64,000 nucleotides of DNA from Eumeta japonica (lineage: Eukaryota; Arthropoda; Insecta; Lepidoptera; Psychidae). This document shows, piece by piece, positions 47,561 through 58,600 of the stretch. The stretch spans positions 16,146 through 80,145 of the forward strand of contig BGZK01002086.1 in the NCBI GenBank assembly GCA_005406025.1. The letters run 5' to 3'. Within the stretch, counting starts at the first letter, position 1. The number at the start of each line of letters is the position of its first letter. A program made the position numbers and the translations under genes. Below the pieces are notes generated by a model. It was not told the origin of the DNA, did not search any database, and was given only the letters and a program-made list of their open reading frames with translations.

Positions 47561-48819
47561 TTTTATAAATACATATTATATAAAAATACCCTGTGGAATC
47601 GATCATGGATCTTTTCGCAAATCTTCGTTTTGAAAATATTTGCCAAAGAAACCATAGTCATTGAAGTAGCTATTTCCAAGGCAAAATAGTTTAGAACGTG
47701 TTCTAAATTCATGATCTTCCAACCTTGCGAAAGCTAACGGATGTTCATCACGCTGTGTCCCTTCAGCTAAGGCGCTGAAGCGCAGCCGCGTGCAGTCGTT
47801 GTACATGCACGGTTAGGTATTTTGTTTATACGCTGTTTTTTAGATTGCAGTTACAGTATAAGTGTTTCTTTTACGATATTGACGTTTTTGGAACTAAGAT
47901 TGTGTGTGATTAATAATGAAGTGTTTAATAACAATGTCTTTCACTGCTATCGAATACGCAAATATGATTTATTGTTGGGGAGTTTGCAGAGGTGACATTG
48001 CTGTGGCTCTAAGACTTTATAGCGAAACCTATCCTGACAACAACCTGCAAATCTGCAAGTAATATTGCGTGCTGTGTATCGTTTACGCATGATGGTAAAC
48101 TGATAATGTTTGTTTAGAGGTGAGTGAAACACGTGGAAAATCAAATAGCAATTTAATAATACTATCGGCGACCTTTACATCACTGAAACTGTTATCGGTT
48201 TACTTAAATTTCCACAAAAACAGATCGAAAAAATCAACAGACTTGCCCTTACAAAATTCATGAAGGCAACATTTTGGAAGAGCAGATCTCCGAAAAATTC
48301 CATCATGATACAATACTTTAATGGTGCCAGTAAATAATTACTGGATATACAATAAAAAGGAGACGAATGATTAAAATCCTGTGTTAAAAATAACTAAATT
48401 CACTTTTACTCATGAGAAGCTATAATATATCCTAAATTTTATTTTGATACTACCATTTACCCTGGCTTTATTCTAATCGGAATCGTGACCGGTAGTAAAA
48501 TTTAAATTGTAAGCGAGACGTGGAGCAGAATTAACACTCGAGACCAGGAAGGATCGGGACCAAGATCCAAATCGAATGTGGTACTAGAAATAGTAGATGA
48601 GTACTTCCTTCTACCCACTTCCTTCAGACAATGTCGGCAAGATACTGAGTCGTTTACCACGCATGGCTGTTCGCGTCCCCTGTATTGAACTCCCTGATGA
48701 GATGTTACTTCGCATAATCGTATCAAAAATAATTCGGTGAAAAGCCTTTTTCAGCTCTCTACGGACACAGTGGGCGGAAGTTGAAAAATATGTAAACCAC
48801 ACCCAGTTTTTTATGGGGG
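47561..48819. other. Unassigned stretch
   Basis: Includes the second copy of a small dispersed repeat at about 47850-47945 (see 35930-36040). A minus-strand frame at 48502-48865 contains a few cysteines but no family I can name. Confidence 0.4.
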
Positions 48820-49198
48820 CGTCACCTCCAGGTGACACGGCATTAGTTAAGACTGAAGAACACACGCGATTTTTCTACTTTTAGTTAGGAATAAAGCCTC
48901 AGGTTTATAATAATATTTATTACGTATATATAAAATATAACAATTATTTATTGTGAAAGCTGTACTAACACTTTAAATGCAAGCCGATATTGCATTTGGC
49001 TTACATTTTCTAGTGCGTTGGTGACAATATCTTTGTTGAGAGCACTGAACTTCCGAGTGATCGTCCGCACTTCCTGAGGTCCTCACCGGGCAGGTACTCT
49101 TATCTGCACAGGAACGCCACAAGCAGAATTACGGGACGTAGGTTTTCCATATTTTTGTAGGTAAAAAGAGTTACCTTTCGCTGGAAATCGCAATAGGT

Positions 49199-49560
49199 CT
49201 ATTTGTTTTCTGACTGTCTTTTGATCAGCAATTCGAAACATTCGACGGCACTCATCACCTCTTGAGAGTTAGTAAAAACTTCTTCATCACGTTCTCCTTT
49301 ACTACAACTAGTAAAAGGAGTATTTGTGACATTTCCATACCATTTTTTATGGTATCTCCTTTTTTTTTTCTTCGGTGGTGGCACGTCGATTTCTCGTTCT
49401 TCCAGGTCATTTTCTCCAGAAATGAAGGTCTCTTTTGTAGCTCTACTTGAGATCGAAGCATACGACTGGGAAGATGAAGAATAGTAGCTTCGTTTTCATT
49501 CCCACTTTCTTCGTTAGTCACCATTACTAAGAATGAATTCAGAGCAGTAGAATTATTATA
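49199..49560 (-). pseudogene. piggyBac-like transposase, N-terminal fragment
   Basis: In one minus-strand frame a serine-rich acidic start leads to DVPPPKKKKRRYHKKWYGNV, then EEVFTNSQEVMSAVECFELL. This layout (a proline/lysine-rich linker, an aromatic W block, then a '(M)SPVECFELLF'-type motif) is what I expect at the start of the piggyBac transposase catalytic region. The catalytic aspartates are not present, because the frame ends at 49199. The 5' end of the gene lies to the right and is cut by the pogo-like MITE at 49561-50135. Frame changes between overlapping 102- and 61-codon frames show decay. This is a pattern-based call. Confidence 0.5.
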
Positions 49561-50135
49561 CATTGGAATCTCAATAACTCAAACCTCGTTTAGTCGAAAT
49601 CCTTAGTAAGTCAAAAAAAATTGCCATTTCCTTCCGATGAACCCCTAAATACGCGGTATCTCGAATTATTTAGACTTTGAACTCGAACAAAATGTTATTT
49701 CCCTACGAAGTATTGATAATACATATTTATACTCTATAACTCGAATTTCAAAAAGGAGACTCCGTAAGTCGTAGTTGGTAAAATATAATGACATCATACT
49801 TAGAATTCCCCGAAATAATAGCAATAAATTCCAAAATGAATGTTCGGGTTTTCGGGGATTCTAATCTATTGTTTTTGCCTACGTGTACAAAACTTTCTAA
49901 GTAACACAGCTGTGAACGTTATGTTTGTTCCGTTATGTTTGATTTTTTTTAGTGTACAGTTTATTTCATTAATATGTAATTTGATTTAATATGCAAAAAA
50001 TATACATATATAAAACGTAAGTCGAAATTTCAGCAGTTAAGTGATATGTATCTCGAAGTTCGTGTTAAGTCGAAAACTCGTTAACTCGAATTTTTTTGCA
50101 TTTCCCTTGATATTCGAGTTATTGAGATTCCGCTG
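49561..50135. mobile_element. pogo/Tigger-like MITE
   Basis: The left end cattggaatctcaataactc and the reverse complement of the right end, cagcggaatctcaataactc, form an inverted terminus similar to Tigger/pogo elements ('CAG..GGAAyCTCGATAACTCGAA'). The element is flanked by TA on both sides (49559-49560 and 50136-50137), the expected duplication. Subterminal text such as 'aacacgaacttcgaga' and 'ttcgagttaacgag' is also typical. The 575-bp interior has no transposase. It sits within a piggyBac-like remnant. Confidence 0.87.
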
Positions 50136-50137
50136 TA

Positions 50138-50436
50138 TTGCCCAGTGTCACCCTCGGGTGACACGGTATGTTTCCAACGTTGTAACAATGGTGTTATAAG
50201 TTATTATCATTGTAATATACATTTGCATTATAGCTTATATATTCATTTACATTTCGCAAAACAACGAATGAATTTGTCAAATGACATAATGGTTAGTGTT
50301 AGCAGACAAAATAATGAATAGTGTTACTAATTGATTTTGCTACAGCAATGGTAGGATTTAAATAAAGTTCCAACGTGGTAGAAAAAAATATTTCACTTTC
50401 TCGTCACCTACAAGTGACACTGGGAATTCAAGAGTT
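50138..50436 (-). mobile_element. piggyBac-like 5' end ending in TTAA
   Basis: The reverse complement of the right border reads TTAA, ctcttgaattcccagtgtca, then 'cttgtaggtgac'. A TTAA site next to a CCY-type terminus fits piggyBac. A second related palindromic block, gtgtcaccctcgggtgacac, lies at 50145-50164. Together with the transposase fragment at 49199-49560 this gives one minus-strand element, but the far 3' end was not found. Confidence 0.4.
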
Positions 50437-50579
50437 AAAGACTTATTCTGGTTTTGGAGTAATCTATAAATATATAAAAGTCTTATGTCATGCAGGTGGT
50501 ACAAAATAGAAATCAATAGGAAAAGTTAAAAATTACTGCCTTGTTAAACACAAAATGTAAATGTGGAACTGTTTTTAGG

Positions 50580-50796
50580 AAAACTGAAGCGTCAAACTGT
50601 TGCTGACGATCTGAAGGCTTCCGTAATAGCCAGGAATCGGGCAATTGCACAGTATTACGATAATAAAAGGAAACGAGAAGAAGTGATAGCTGCCCTCAAA
50701 AAGAAGAAGTTAGCGTTAGAAATACTACAACTAAAGACAAATATGTGCCTAGATGAATCCGAAGACAAAGTAAATGTAAATAAAGAACTAGTTTAA
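50580..50796 (+). pseudogene. Terminal exon of a Harbinger accessory protein
   Basis: After a good acceptor (ctgtttttag) the plus strand encodes 72 codons: KLKRQTVADDLKASVIARNR, then YYDNKRKREEVIAALKKKKL, then a short acidic tail. The leucine/lysine-rich helix at the end resembles the C-terminus of the Myb/SANT-like DNA-binding partner that PIF/Harbinger elements carry beside the transposase. It is convergent with the Harbinger transposase at 50944-52326, as usual for two-gene Harbingers. Upstream exons with the DNA-binding domain were not found, perhaps because the piggyBac-like element sits there. Alternatively it is an unrelated host exon. Confidence 0.5.
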
Positions 50797-50943
50797 AAAG
50801 ATTTGTGTATCTTTTAATTGTTTTTTTGCCGTCATGAAAGTTGTCCTACAGGAACTAATTACATAAAATAATTATTAATTAATGTTTGACGTTCCTGGAT
50901 CTGATGTATGGCATGATTTTCTGGGATATCCTCATACAATATA

Positions 50944-52326
50944 TTACATATTATGACTTGGGATTTCTATTTCGGGCTCCAAGTCCTCCAAACCCATTTT
51001 TCGGCATATATCGTGCAACACTGATGTGGCAATGACAACAGCCTGGGTTGTTGCAAAACAAAGCCTAATTTTTAATGAAAGAACTGGGAATCGTCTTTTC
51101 CAGACTCCAAAACATCTGTAAAAGAAATTTATTTGTTTAATATTATCTACCTGTTTCAATACAAATAAGACTGAGTTTTGATGATTTACCTTTCTATAAT
51201 ATTTCTAGTTTTCATGTGAGCTCTGTTGTAGTTTATTTCATTCTGAGATACTGGAGTGAGTAAAGGGGTAAGAAGGTAGGGTTTGCAACTATCACCGATC
51301 AACCATCTATTGCCATAAACCCCATTTTCACACTGAGCTGAAAACAAAAGGTTAAAACCATTGTTAATGTATGTAAGACAGCGATGATACCAATGCATAA
51401 AACTACAATCATAATCATAAAACTGTAAGGGTATAGGGTTGCAGGGCTGTAGGGTTTCATTATGCATATTTTAAGTTGATGTTTGGAATAATATAACTTA
51501 CTTCGTACCTAACTCAGAATTATTGAAAATGGTAGCATCATGAGTTGATCCAGGCCAACGTGCCACAACATTTAAAAATACAAATTTGCGTCACATACAC
51601 CTTGCACGTTCATAGAAAAAACTGACTTTCTATTTCGAAATTCTTCTCCAATATTTGAATCTGTTCAGAAGACGTGTTTGTTAGTAACGATAGGCAGTTT
51701 GAGCTCTTTAAAGCAAATTTTAATAAATGAATGGTAGGTAGATGCTTACTTGGTGATTGCATCAGAATATGTGTGCCATCACTTGCACCTAATACACGAG
51801 GAAATCTCGCAATATTATAGAAGTCCTCTGTAGTATTTCTATGGACGTATATATATTTTGGGTACAATCTAGCAATAGCCTTTGATACATCTCTCACTAT
51901 ACGTGAGGCAGCTGATTTTGAGACTCCTATGTAGTCACCTACTGCCACCAATTGATGTAGAGACGATATTCCGTAGTTTCTGAAAATAAAAATAGAGTTG
52001 AACATACTTCTGATTCTTTAGTATATCCTCCAAAAAGTAACTTGTACAATGTAAAAGAATAATAACATGAAAACAAATAGGTACGGCAATAACTTATCTT
52101 ACTTTGTTGAGGTTACTTTTAAAAATGGATATATTTCTTTAAGTAAATTATCCACTTCACTTTTATTTAATCGAAATCTGTATTCAAACTCATAATCATT
52201 GTATTTATGTAAGTAATTAATGTGTTCTGCATACGATCTGGACGTAACATTTTCCTCAGACTCCCAATCACTCAATTACTCCAAAGAAGCAATATCGTCG
52301 CTGGAACTTGAGTCCGACATTTTTTT
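50944..52326 (-). pseudogene. PIF/Harbinger transposase (HARBI1-like), copy A
   Basis: Minus strand. A first exon from ATG 52326 starts MSDSSSSDDIASLE and runs through NKSEVDNLLKEIYPFL to about 52100. The next exon (from about 51980) has YIGVSKSAASRIVRDVSKAI, FPRVLGASDGTHI (first catalytic Asp) and, after a shift, VVARWPGSTHDATIFNNS (second Asp region). Then come YGNRWLIGDS, RAHMKTRNIIER (about 51186-51215) and, after an intron with gt at about 51189, CFGVWKRRFPVL and VIATSVLHDICRKMG (50944-51115). This is the full motif order of HARBI1-type DDE nucleases. At least two frame shifts and a stop in the first exon make it a pseudogene. Element ends were not fixed. Confidence 0.88.
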
Positions 52327-52429
52327 CTACTAATTGACTTTTATTTTATAAAAATCAAACTGAAAACTATTTTTACTTCTGCTTCACTTAGTTTTGGGGT
52401 AAAATATCTCACAAAAATCACGGATTAAG

Positions 52430-52620
52430 CTTTAGATTACTAAAGATAGCCAACTTAACTGACACTGAGAGATAATATTCATATAGAGACGCGCTAACTG
52501 TCAATTCCATACAAATCGCTATCTTTAGTAAGCTATCCTCGCAGTCCCAACGGTAGATCGCAACTCAGGATAGGATTGCCTATCAACGATAGACTTATTG
52601 GGACAGAAATATTACAGATA
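52430..52620. repeat. Palindromic block, possible Harbinger end
   Basis: Two nested inverted pairs occur: actaaagatagc (about 52439) with gctatctttagt (52527), and agtcccaa (52554) with ttgggac (52606). It lies just beyond the start of the minus-strand Harbinger transposase, so it may be its subterminal region or a separate small MITE. Confidence 0.5.
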
Positions 52621-53169
52621 GATAGCTTTTCTATCTCTAGTATGGCAAAACCAGAGATAGATTGAATATTGAGAACGACCGTAAGTGTTCGATTTCTAAC
52701 AGCGGCGTTTACAACGTTTTCACGAGGAGATCGTTCGTTCAGTGCGGTTCATAGAACGATTTTACCATTCTTTCTCACTCCACCTATATGTGGTACGTCC
52801 GGAGGTTACATTTCCAAGTGATTTTTGTAACTTACCTTACTTCTTCAGTGGCGTCCCTCAGTTCAGCATCGGTTTTGGTGAAATTTGTTACATTGTCTGA
52901 AAATATCACCGTTGGACTGCTCGCCGTGCCATTTAATGGCGTGATATTAGAGTATAGGCGTTGGGGCGTGTCTCGATATCGGCGGCCGCGCGGACATTGT
53001 TTGAACACGGCAAATCTGTCTTTTAGCATGTAGGCCTTTTTTGGCACCACCTTTTGGCTATACCGCGGCAGGTGATCCGTCATCGACCAGTTTATGCTCG
53101 GTAACCATGGATGTATCACGTTGTACAAATGCAACTGCCGCTTTCATAATTATTTAGGACATTATTCAC

Positions 53170-53760
53170 AAGAAACCAAAACGAAAAGTTCGTTCGTGGA
53201 TGAAGACATTGTTTATGAATAGAAGGCAACATGGTGTGTGACTTATGGAAGACATGAAATACGAAGTTAATGATACAATAAAAAAATCATAAAAATGACA
53301 TCAGAAGATTTCCAATATTTAAAATTAATTTAGCCTAGTATAAAAAATGTACACTTATTTTCGAAGCCATCTCATTAAACGACAGACAATATTACTTGAA
53401 ATTTTTAGTAACTGGGGACAAGTAGTAGTGAAGATATTGCATACTAGTTGTCTGCAATATCTTTTCAAAATTTTACTCAGAAATCTTTTGGTTTGGCCTC
53501 TCGCATAGAATAGTAGTAGAATGTGCGTTTGGCATATTAACACAAAACTTTAGAATATTCTTGAGGCCCTCTGAAACCGATTTAAATAATATTATTAAAA
53601 TTTTAAAGGCTGCAGGTGCTTGCATAACTTGTTGCAGAATAAAGAAGGGGCACATACATTCGAAAACAAACAGTTTTCGGAAACTACAAAAGTATTCATA
53701 CCCGTGCATCCGAATAGACATAGGGCAGACTTGGCTTCGTCTAATGTAAGAACACACAAA
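53170..53760 (+). pseudogene. Harbinger transposase, internally deleted copy B
   Basis: On the plus strand, in shifting frames: SWMKTLFMNRRQHGV, EDMKYEVNDTIKK, KMTSEDFQYLKLI and YYLKFLVTGDK. These match the N-terminal region of HARBI1-like transposases (charged start, RM.PE.F..LL..I, LRFLATGD). The sequence then jumps to IVVECAFGILTQNFRIFLRP (53500-53560), the catalytic glutamate block near the C-terminus. All of the middle with both catalytic aspartates is gone. So this is a short, internally deleted and frame-broken copy on the opposite strand from copy A. Confidence 0.72.
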
Positions 53761-54163
53761 AAATGTAAACAATGAAATTCTTACCATCTGTTCCGTCTTT
53801 TCTTGAATTTTTCTCCATACTACCTCTTTTTGAACGCATTTTTATAATCCATTATATAATTCGGGGTAATTTCTGATTAAATTCAAAATATTCTCGGTAT
53901 CCATAATGCGAAAATCTGTCCGTCCGAGCAGAACAGGAGATGACACGTTGCGATGCAAAACGCCACTAGCAAATCGTCTGCGTCGATGTAGGGGAGGGCC
54001 GGGTTCTAAGTGCCGGTTTTCAAATACCGTGTAATAAAAACGTCGAGAAAAGTTCTGGGCTCCAAAACTTCAAAAATTGTTCTAGTTACATATTATGGAA
54101 CCGTATTTCTTAAATTATCTACAAATTTCGGATCAGGATATTTTTTGTGTGGAAAGTGGGCAA

Positions 54164-54198
54164 GGAACAACCGATCCCATCATGGGACTGGTTGTTCC
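54164..54198. repeat. Hairpin with 16-bp arms
   Basis: The sequence ggaacaaccgatccca is followed after three bases by its complement with one mismatch. It lies in noncoding DNA. Confidence 0.8.
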
Positions 54199-55069
54199 AA
54201 CGTTGAGGTAAGTTGTTCCGATAACAATTGTAGTCATTTATAGTACGTATTAATCAAACACAAACACTTGAATCAAATATTCCTGTAATATTTATTAAAA
54301 AACAAGGCTTACAGGTTTTACGTAAATTTACTATTTTTGACAAATAAATCAACAAAATCAACTTTTATAAACTTACATTTTTATAATGTAGATTGAGATC
54401 AATCAACTATCATTAGCTCAAATAAGTAATTAGGAAGATTTATCACCAGAATTGCAATTTAGAGGAATATAAAAATCAACATTGAGTCCAAACATTTTAA
54501 ATGTGCCCAGTTCTTACATAAGATGCACTCAATCTATTGCTCTCGTGATTGTGAATTAGAGTAGGAATCGCTGCACATTAAACAATATCATTCAAGGCCG
54601 TCAGGTGCACTGTCACTTTCCGGATGATTTTTCCTTTCCGATTCCCTGTCTTTTCGACTTTATTTTCCTTTGTATGACTTTTGCTTTTCTTACCTTTTTT
54701 TCAGCTAAAACGTTCTTTTTTACTTAAATTAATTACCTGCCTTGTCAACGAGGTGAATTTTATGATCCGCGGCACGATCAGCCCCTAGCCAGCGGAACTT
54801 AGAGCCCCAAATTCTGTTTTCAAGGTTGTCTTATATTCTCATAAAATAGATTACACTACGTCTGTAATAATATTAAAAACCAAAACAATCTATATATTTT
54901 TTCCAACAAATTAATCCAAGTTGCACATCGATAGCTATAAAATTCTTCAAAACAGACCAAAAATTTACAACACCAAAATATTTACTTACGCGACATGACT
55001 TTACCTTCAATCGACAACCGTCGGCCTACCGTCAAGGCGTCACTAAAGTGGCTGCCAAACGAAGACTAA
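54199..55069. other. Unassigned stretch left of Harbinger C
   Basis: No clear gene. A minus-strand lysine-rich frame (KKSKSHTKENKVEK, about 54660-54720) might be a transposase tail but is too short to assign. Blocks near 53990 and 54777-54800 resemble, in inverted form, sequence at 59130-59182 (see findings). Confidence 0.4.
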
Positions 55070-55202
55070 GCTGGAAACATATCGCACGCGACTGACGGAC
55101 GCGGCTGACAGTCGCGACAGATACTCGTAAGTGCATGCACATTAGGACGTGACTTACGCGCGCGTTCCAACGCCTTTCCACATAGAACTGTAGACGAAAA
55201 AC

Positions 55203-58070
55203 ATGTCGAGTAGTGAAAGTGAGGATGATTTTCTCGAATTAGCGGCGGCTGCTTCATGTTGTCCACCCAGAAGGAAAATAAAAAGAAGCGTGGGTTCATG
55301 ACACAAATAAAGATAGAACCGAGTGTGGTGAATTCCACACCTTGTATCTTCATTTATTAAATGATGAACGTCGGTATAAACTTTATTTGAGAATGAATGA
55401 GGATCAATTTAATTTTTGCTAAATCTAATCAAAAATGATATTGAAAAAGAATTAACACAGTTTCGTACTCCTATATCAGCAAAAGAGCGTTTAGTGGTTG
55501 CTTTGAGGTAAGTAAATAAAACAGAAGAATTATTAAGATATTATTTAATAAGCTTCAAATTATTTAACCATTGAATTTGAATGAAAAAAACGTTCAATAT
55601 TATTATTTCTTCTTTTTTAAAATTAAACATTTTTTAAGAACAATATGTGCAGGGTTTTTAGGATGTTTGTGAATTTGTGGAGTGAAAAGTCGAATGTTCG
55701 GAAATCGGAGAAGAAGCTGTATGGAATGCGATCTGTGATGAAGGTGAAAACTGAGGTATGAATTGAGGAGAGGAAACTTGCTGAGTGACAGGAGGTGCGT
55801 TATGGGGTGAGGTTGACAATTGAGGTTCGAACTGTAGGGAATAAGCTTGCTTAGTGACTGGAGGAGAAGGTGAGTATACCATCTGAGGTGAGGGTGACGA
55901 CTGCGGTGGGAACTGTGGGGAAGAGACTTGCCGAGTGACATGAGGAGCAGGTGAACATACCATCTGAGGTGAGAGTGACGACTGCGGTGCGAACTGTGGG
56001 GAAGAGACTTGCTGAGTGACAGTAGGAGTAGGTGAGTATGCGATCTGAGGTGGGGTGACGACTGCGGTGTGAACTGTGGAGAAGAGCACTTGCTGAGTGA
56101 AACGAGGAGCAGGTGAGTATACCATCTGAGGTGAGGGTGACGACTGCGGTGCGAACTGTGGGGAAGAAACTTGCTGAGTGACGAGTAGAGACAGATGAGC
56201 ATACATCTGAGGTGGTGACGACTGCGGTGCGAACTGTGGGGAAGAGACTTGCTGAGTGACAGTAGGAGTAGGTGAGTATGCGATCTGAGGTGAGGGTGAC
56301 GACTGCGGTGTGAACTGTGGGGAAGAAACTTGCTGAGTGACATGAGCAGTAGGTAAGTTTGCGATTTGGGATGAGAGTGACGACGGAGCTGCAGACTGTG
56401 AGGAATCTTGGGGAGTGAAAGGAAAAGCAAGTGAGTGGTAAGAAGTCTGGGGTGAAGGTGACAAATGAGGCGTGAATCGAGGCGAGGTGTTTGGAGGAGA
56501 AAGAGAGTAGTGAGTGTCAAAATTGGGTGAATGAGGAGAAAATGTATGGCGGTTGAAGGGTGAAGATGTTGAACTATTAGTTGAAAATGTTGAAATAGAA
56601 GCTCCGTCACTTTCCAAACACATTTTTATTTCTATCTCGTGGACCATTTTCATAATATTAAATTTCAATTTAACCTGCTCAACTTTTGGAAACTACAGTC
56701 TCAGCAATACTATTAAAAAATAGGTCTATATCACTTTTTCTGATCTCCTCTGAGATCTTGCTTTCATTAACTTTATCATGTCTTCATGATAATTATTTAT
56801 ATACCGTTTTTTTTTTGCTGGGTGCCATTTTCATTTATGGATTCTTCACTTATCTCTGCACCAGACGATTCATTAGTCTCATGCGAGAATTCTCCAACTG
56901 ATGCTGCAATGGTGTTTCTATTCGCCATAAATGGCAGCAAAAAGGCCATCTCATCTTCGAATTTCCATTTTTTGAAATTTTTTACCCTTGGCCGGTCACT
57001 GTCTTCCTTCTAGACATAGCATGGATAAATGAGTTGCGAAGGAGATTCCATTTGTTTTTGCATTCCGTAGCTGCAATAAAATAAACATTCGAATGAGATT
57101 GGTTGACTTATTAATTAGGTTCCTTTATTTTTTCAGGTTTTTTGCAACCGGAGAATCATTTCGATCACTAGGATTTAGATACAGAATGGGGTTCAGCACA
57201 GTAAGAAGTATTGTTCAAGATGTCAGTATTGCTGTTTGGAAAAATTTGAAAGATATATTTATGCCAAAACCTACTAAAGAAAAGTGGAAGCAAATTGCTA
57301 AAGCATATAAAGATAAATGGCAGTTCCCTAATTGTATAGGCAGTTTAGATGGCAAACACGTTATGTTGTTTTGCCCAAAAAATAGAGAGTCATCATTCTA
57401 CAATTATAAAAACAGACATTCCGTGGTTCTTTTAGCACTGGTCGACGCCAATTACAAGTTTATTTATGTTGATGTTGGTGCATTTCGACGTAATAGTGAT
57501 GGGGGTGTATTTGCTCGATCAACACTAGGAATTTCTTTGGCGACGAACACTGCAGACGTTCCAGAAGATATTCCTCTGGAAAATTGTGGGGAACCCATGC
57601 CGTATGTTATTGTTGGAGACCAAGCATTTCCGTTAAAACGACATTTAATGAGACCATATAGTAAAGAAACTGCCTCTATCGACATAAAGAAAAAAAAACT
57701 TTAATTATAGTTTATCTCGTGCTAGAAGGACTGTGGAAAACGCATTTGGCATTTTAGCAGCAAGATGGCGGATATTTCATACTGATATTGAAGTTCAACC
57801 CGAATTTGTCGATAAAATTATTTTAGCTTGCTGTTGTTTGCACAAGATGCTACGTAGCGACGAAGACGAAAATTTTTTTATGCAAGAAGAACAACATCTA
57901 TTATATTGTTCTTCTTGCATAAAAAAAATGGTACACCAGAAAACTTTATATCATTGGAAGGTACTCGTCAAAATTCTACCCAAGAAGCATTTGCTGTGCG
58001 TGACAAATTTAGTGACTATTTTATTTCTGAAAATGGGCTTGTCCCTTGGCTAAATGTAGATAGAAATTAA
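55203..58070 (+). pseudogene. Harbinger C transposase, two exons
   Basis: Exon 1, 55203-55507, starts MSSSESEDDFLELAAAAS, contains LYLHLLNDERRYKLYLRM and ends RLVVAL before gtaagt. Exon 2 starts at 57137 after tttttcag: FFATGESFRSLGFRYRMG, then CIGSLDGKHV (first Asp), LVDANYKFIYVDVG (second Asp), IVGDQAFPL and, after a shift, [20 protein letters not shown] (catalytic Glu), finishing at TAA 58068-58070. This is the complete HARBI1-type DDE nuclease. It should act in the nucleus with the element's MADF partner. The frame breaks are few (two in exon 1, two in exon 2), and three lie at T or A runs. The intron (55508-57136) contains the large exon of the opposite-strand gene. Confidence 0.9.
55660..56630 (-). 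repeat. 81-bp minisatellite coding a 27-residue Ser/Pro/Gln repeat
   Basis: From about 55780 to 56350 the DNA repeats with a period of 81 bases, and more diverged units extend on both sides. On the minus strand each unit encodes a version of VTQQVSSPQFAPQSSPSPQ followed by 'MVYSPAP'. Seven to eight units are visible. The exact multiple of three keeps the frame, apart from one or two units with indels (about 56050-56080 and 56190). It forms the tail of the MADF-BESS protein. Confidence 0.9.
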
Positions 58071-58600
58071 ATTGTATTACTTAAATAAGCAATAAACCTG
58101 TATTATTTATTTGAAAAATATCTACCTCGACTTCGTTCGCGTAGTTTGGAAGCGAAACTTCAATTGGTGAGAGTCTCTCAATCTTAATTAATCAGTCCAC
58201 AATCTTTGGGGTAATACTAGTAGTAAGGTCAAATATGTGTTATTTAAAGTAAAAACATGATTGAAATAGATTCAGGCGGTTAGACGGTTTCTTAATTTAA
58301 CATGTACGATTTGAGGGTGGGGGTCAAGTCGCCTGTGACTCCCCACCTAGGACCGCGCCTGATTGGTAATAAATTTGTTCGGCTATCTCGTGAGAACACG
58401 GTTATTTTCAGGATAAAAATAGCCTGTGTGTTATTCTAATGTGTATTCTATCTTATACGACGTTTCATTAAAATCTGTGTTCAGCAGTTTTGCGTGATTA
58501 GGTCACAACATTCAAACTAACACAAAACTGTGACATTTAAATGTTAGGAGGATAGTACAAAGTACATAGTACATACAAAATTACAAAATACATAGGATTT
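58071..58600. other. Harbinger C noncoding part with Helitron-like fragment
   Basis: The stretch 58130-58160 ('tcgacttcgttcgcgtagtt') resembles the hairpin seen at the two Helitron borders, and 58370-58500 reads like a common lepidopteran dispersed repeat ('aaaatagcctgtgtgttattct'). So a small repeat, perhaps a decayed Helitron derivative, seems to have landed inside the Harbinger between its two genes. No border was fixed. Confidence 0.4.

Noticed and set aside
52832..53134. Minus-strand frame with PTVIFSDNVTNF, resembling a retroviral-type integrase motif of BEL/Pao elements
   Set aside because: Only one short motif fits. The upstream and downstream integrase motifs, long terminal repeats and other domains were not found.
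54010..54243. 77-codon plus-strand open frame
   Set aside because: It contains the hairpin at 54164-54198 and has no recognisable motif or splice context.
55603..56610. 335-codon minus-strand frame rich in His, Leu and Ser
   Set aside because: It is the other reading frame of the same 81-bp repeat. The overlapping frame 55658-56668 continues the BESS motif and is the sensible one.
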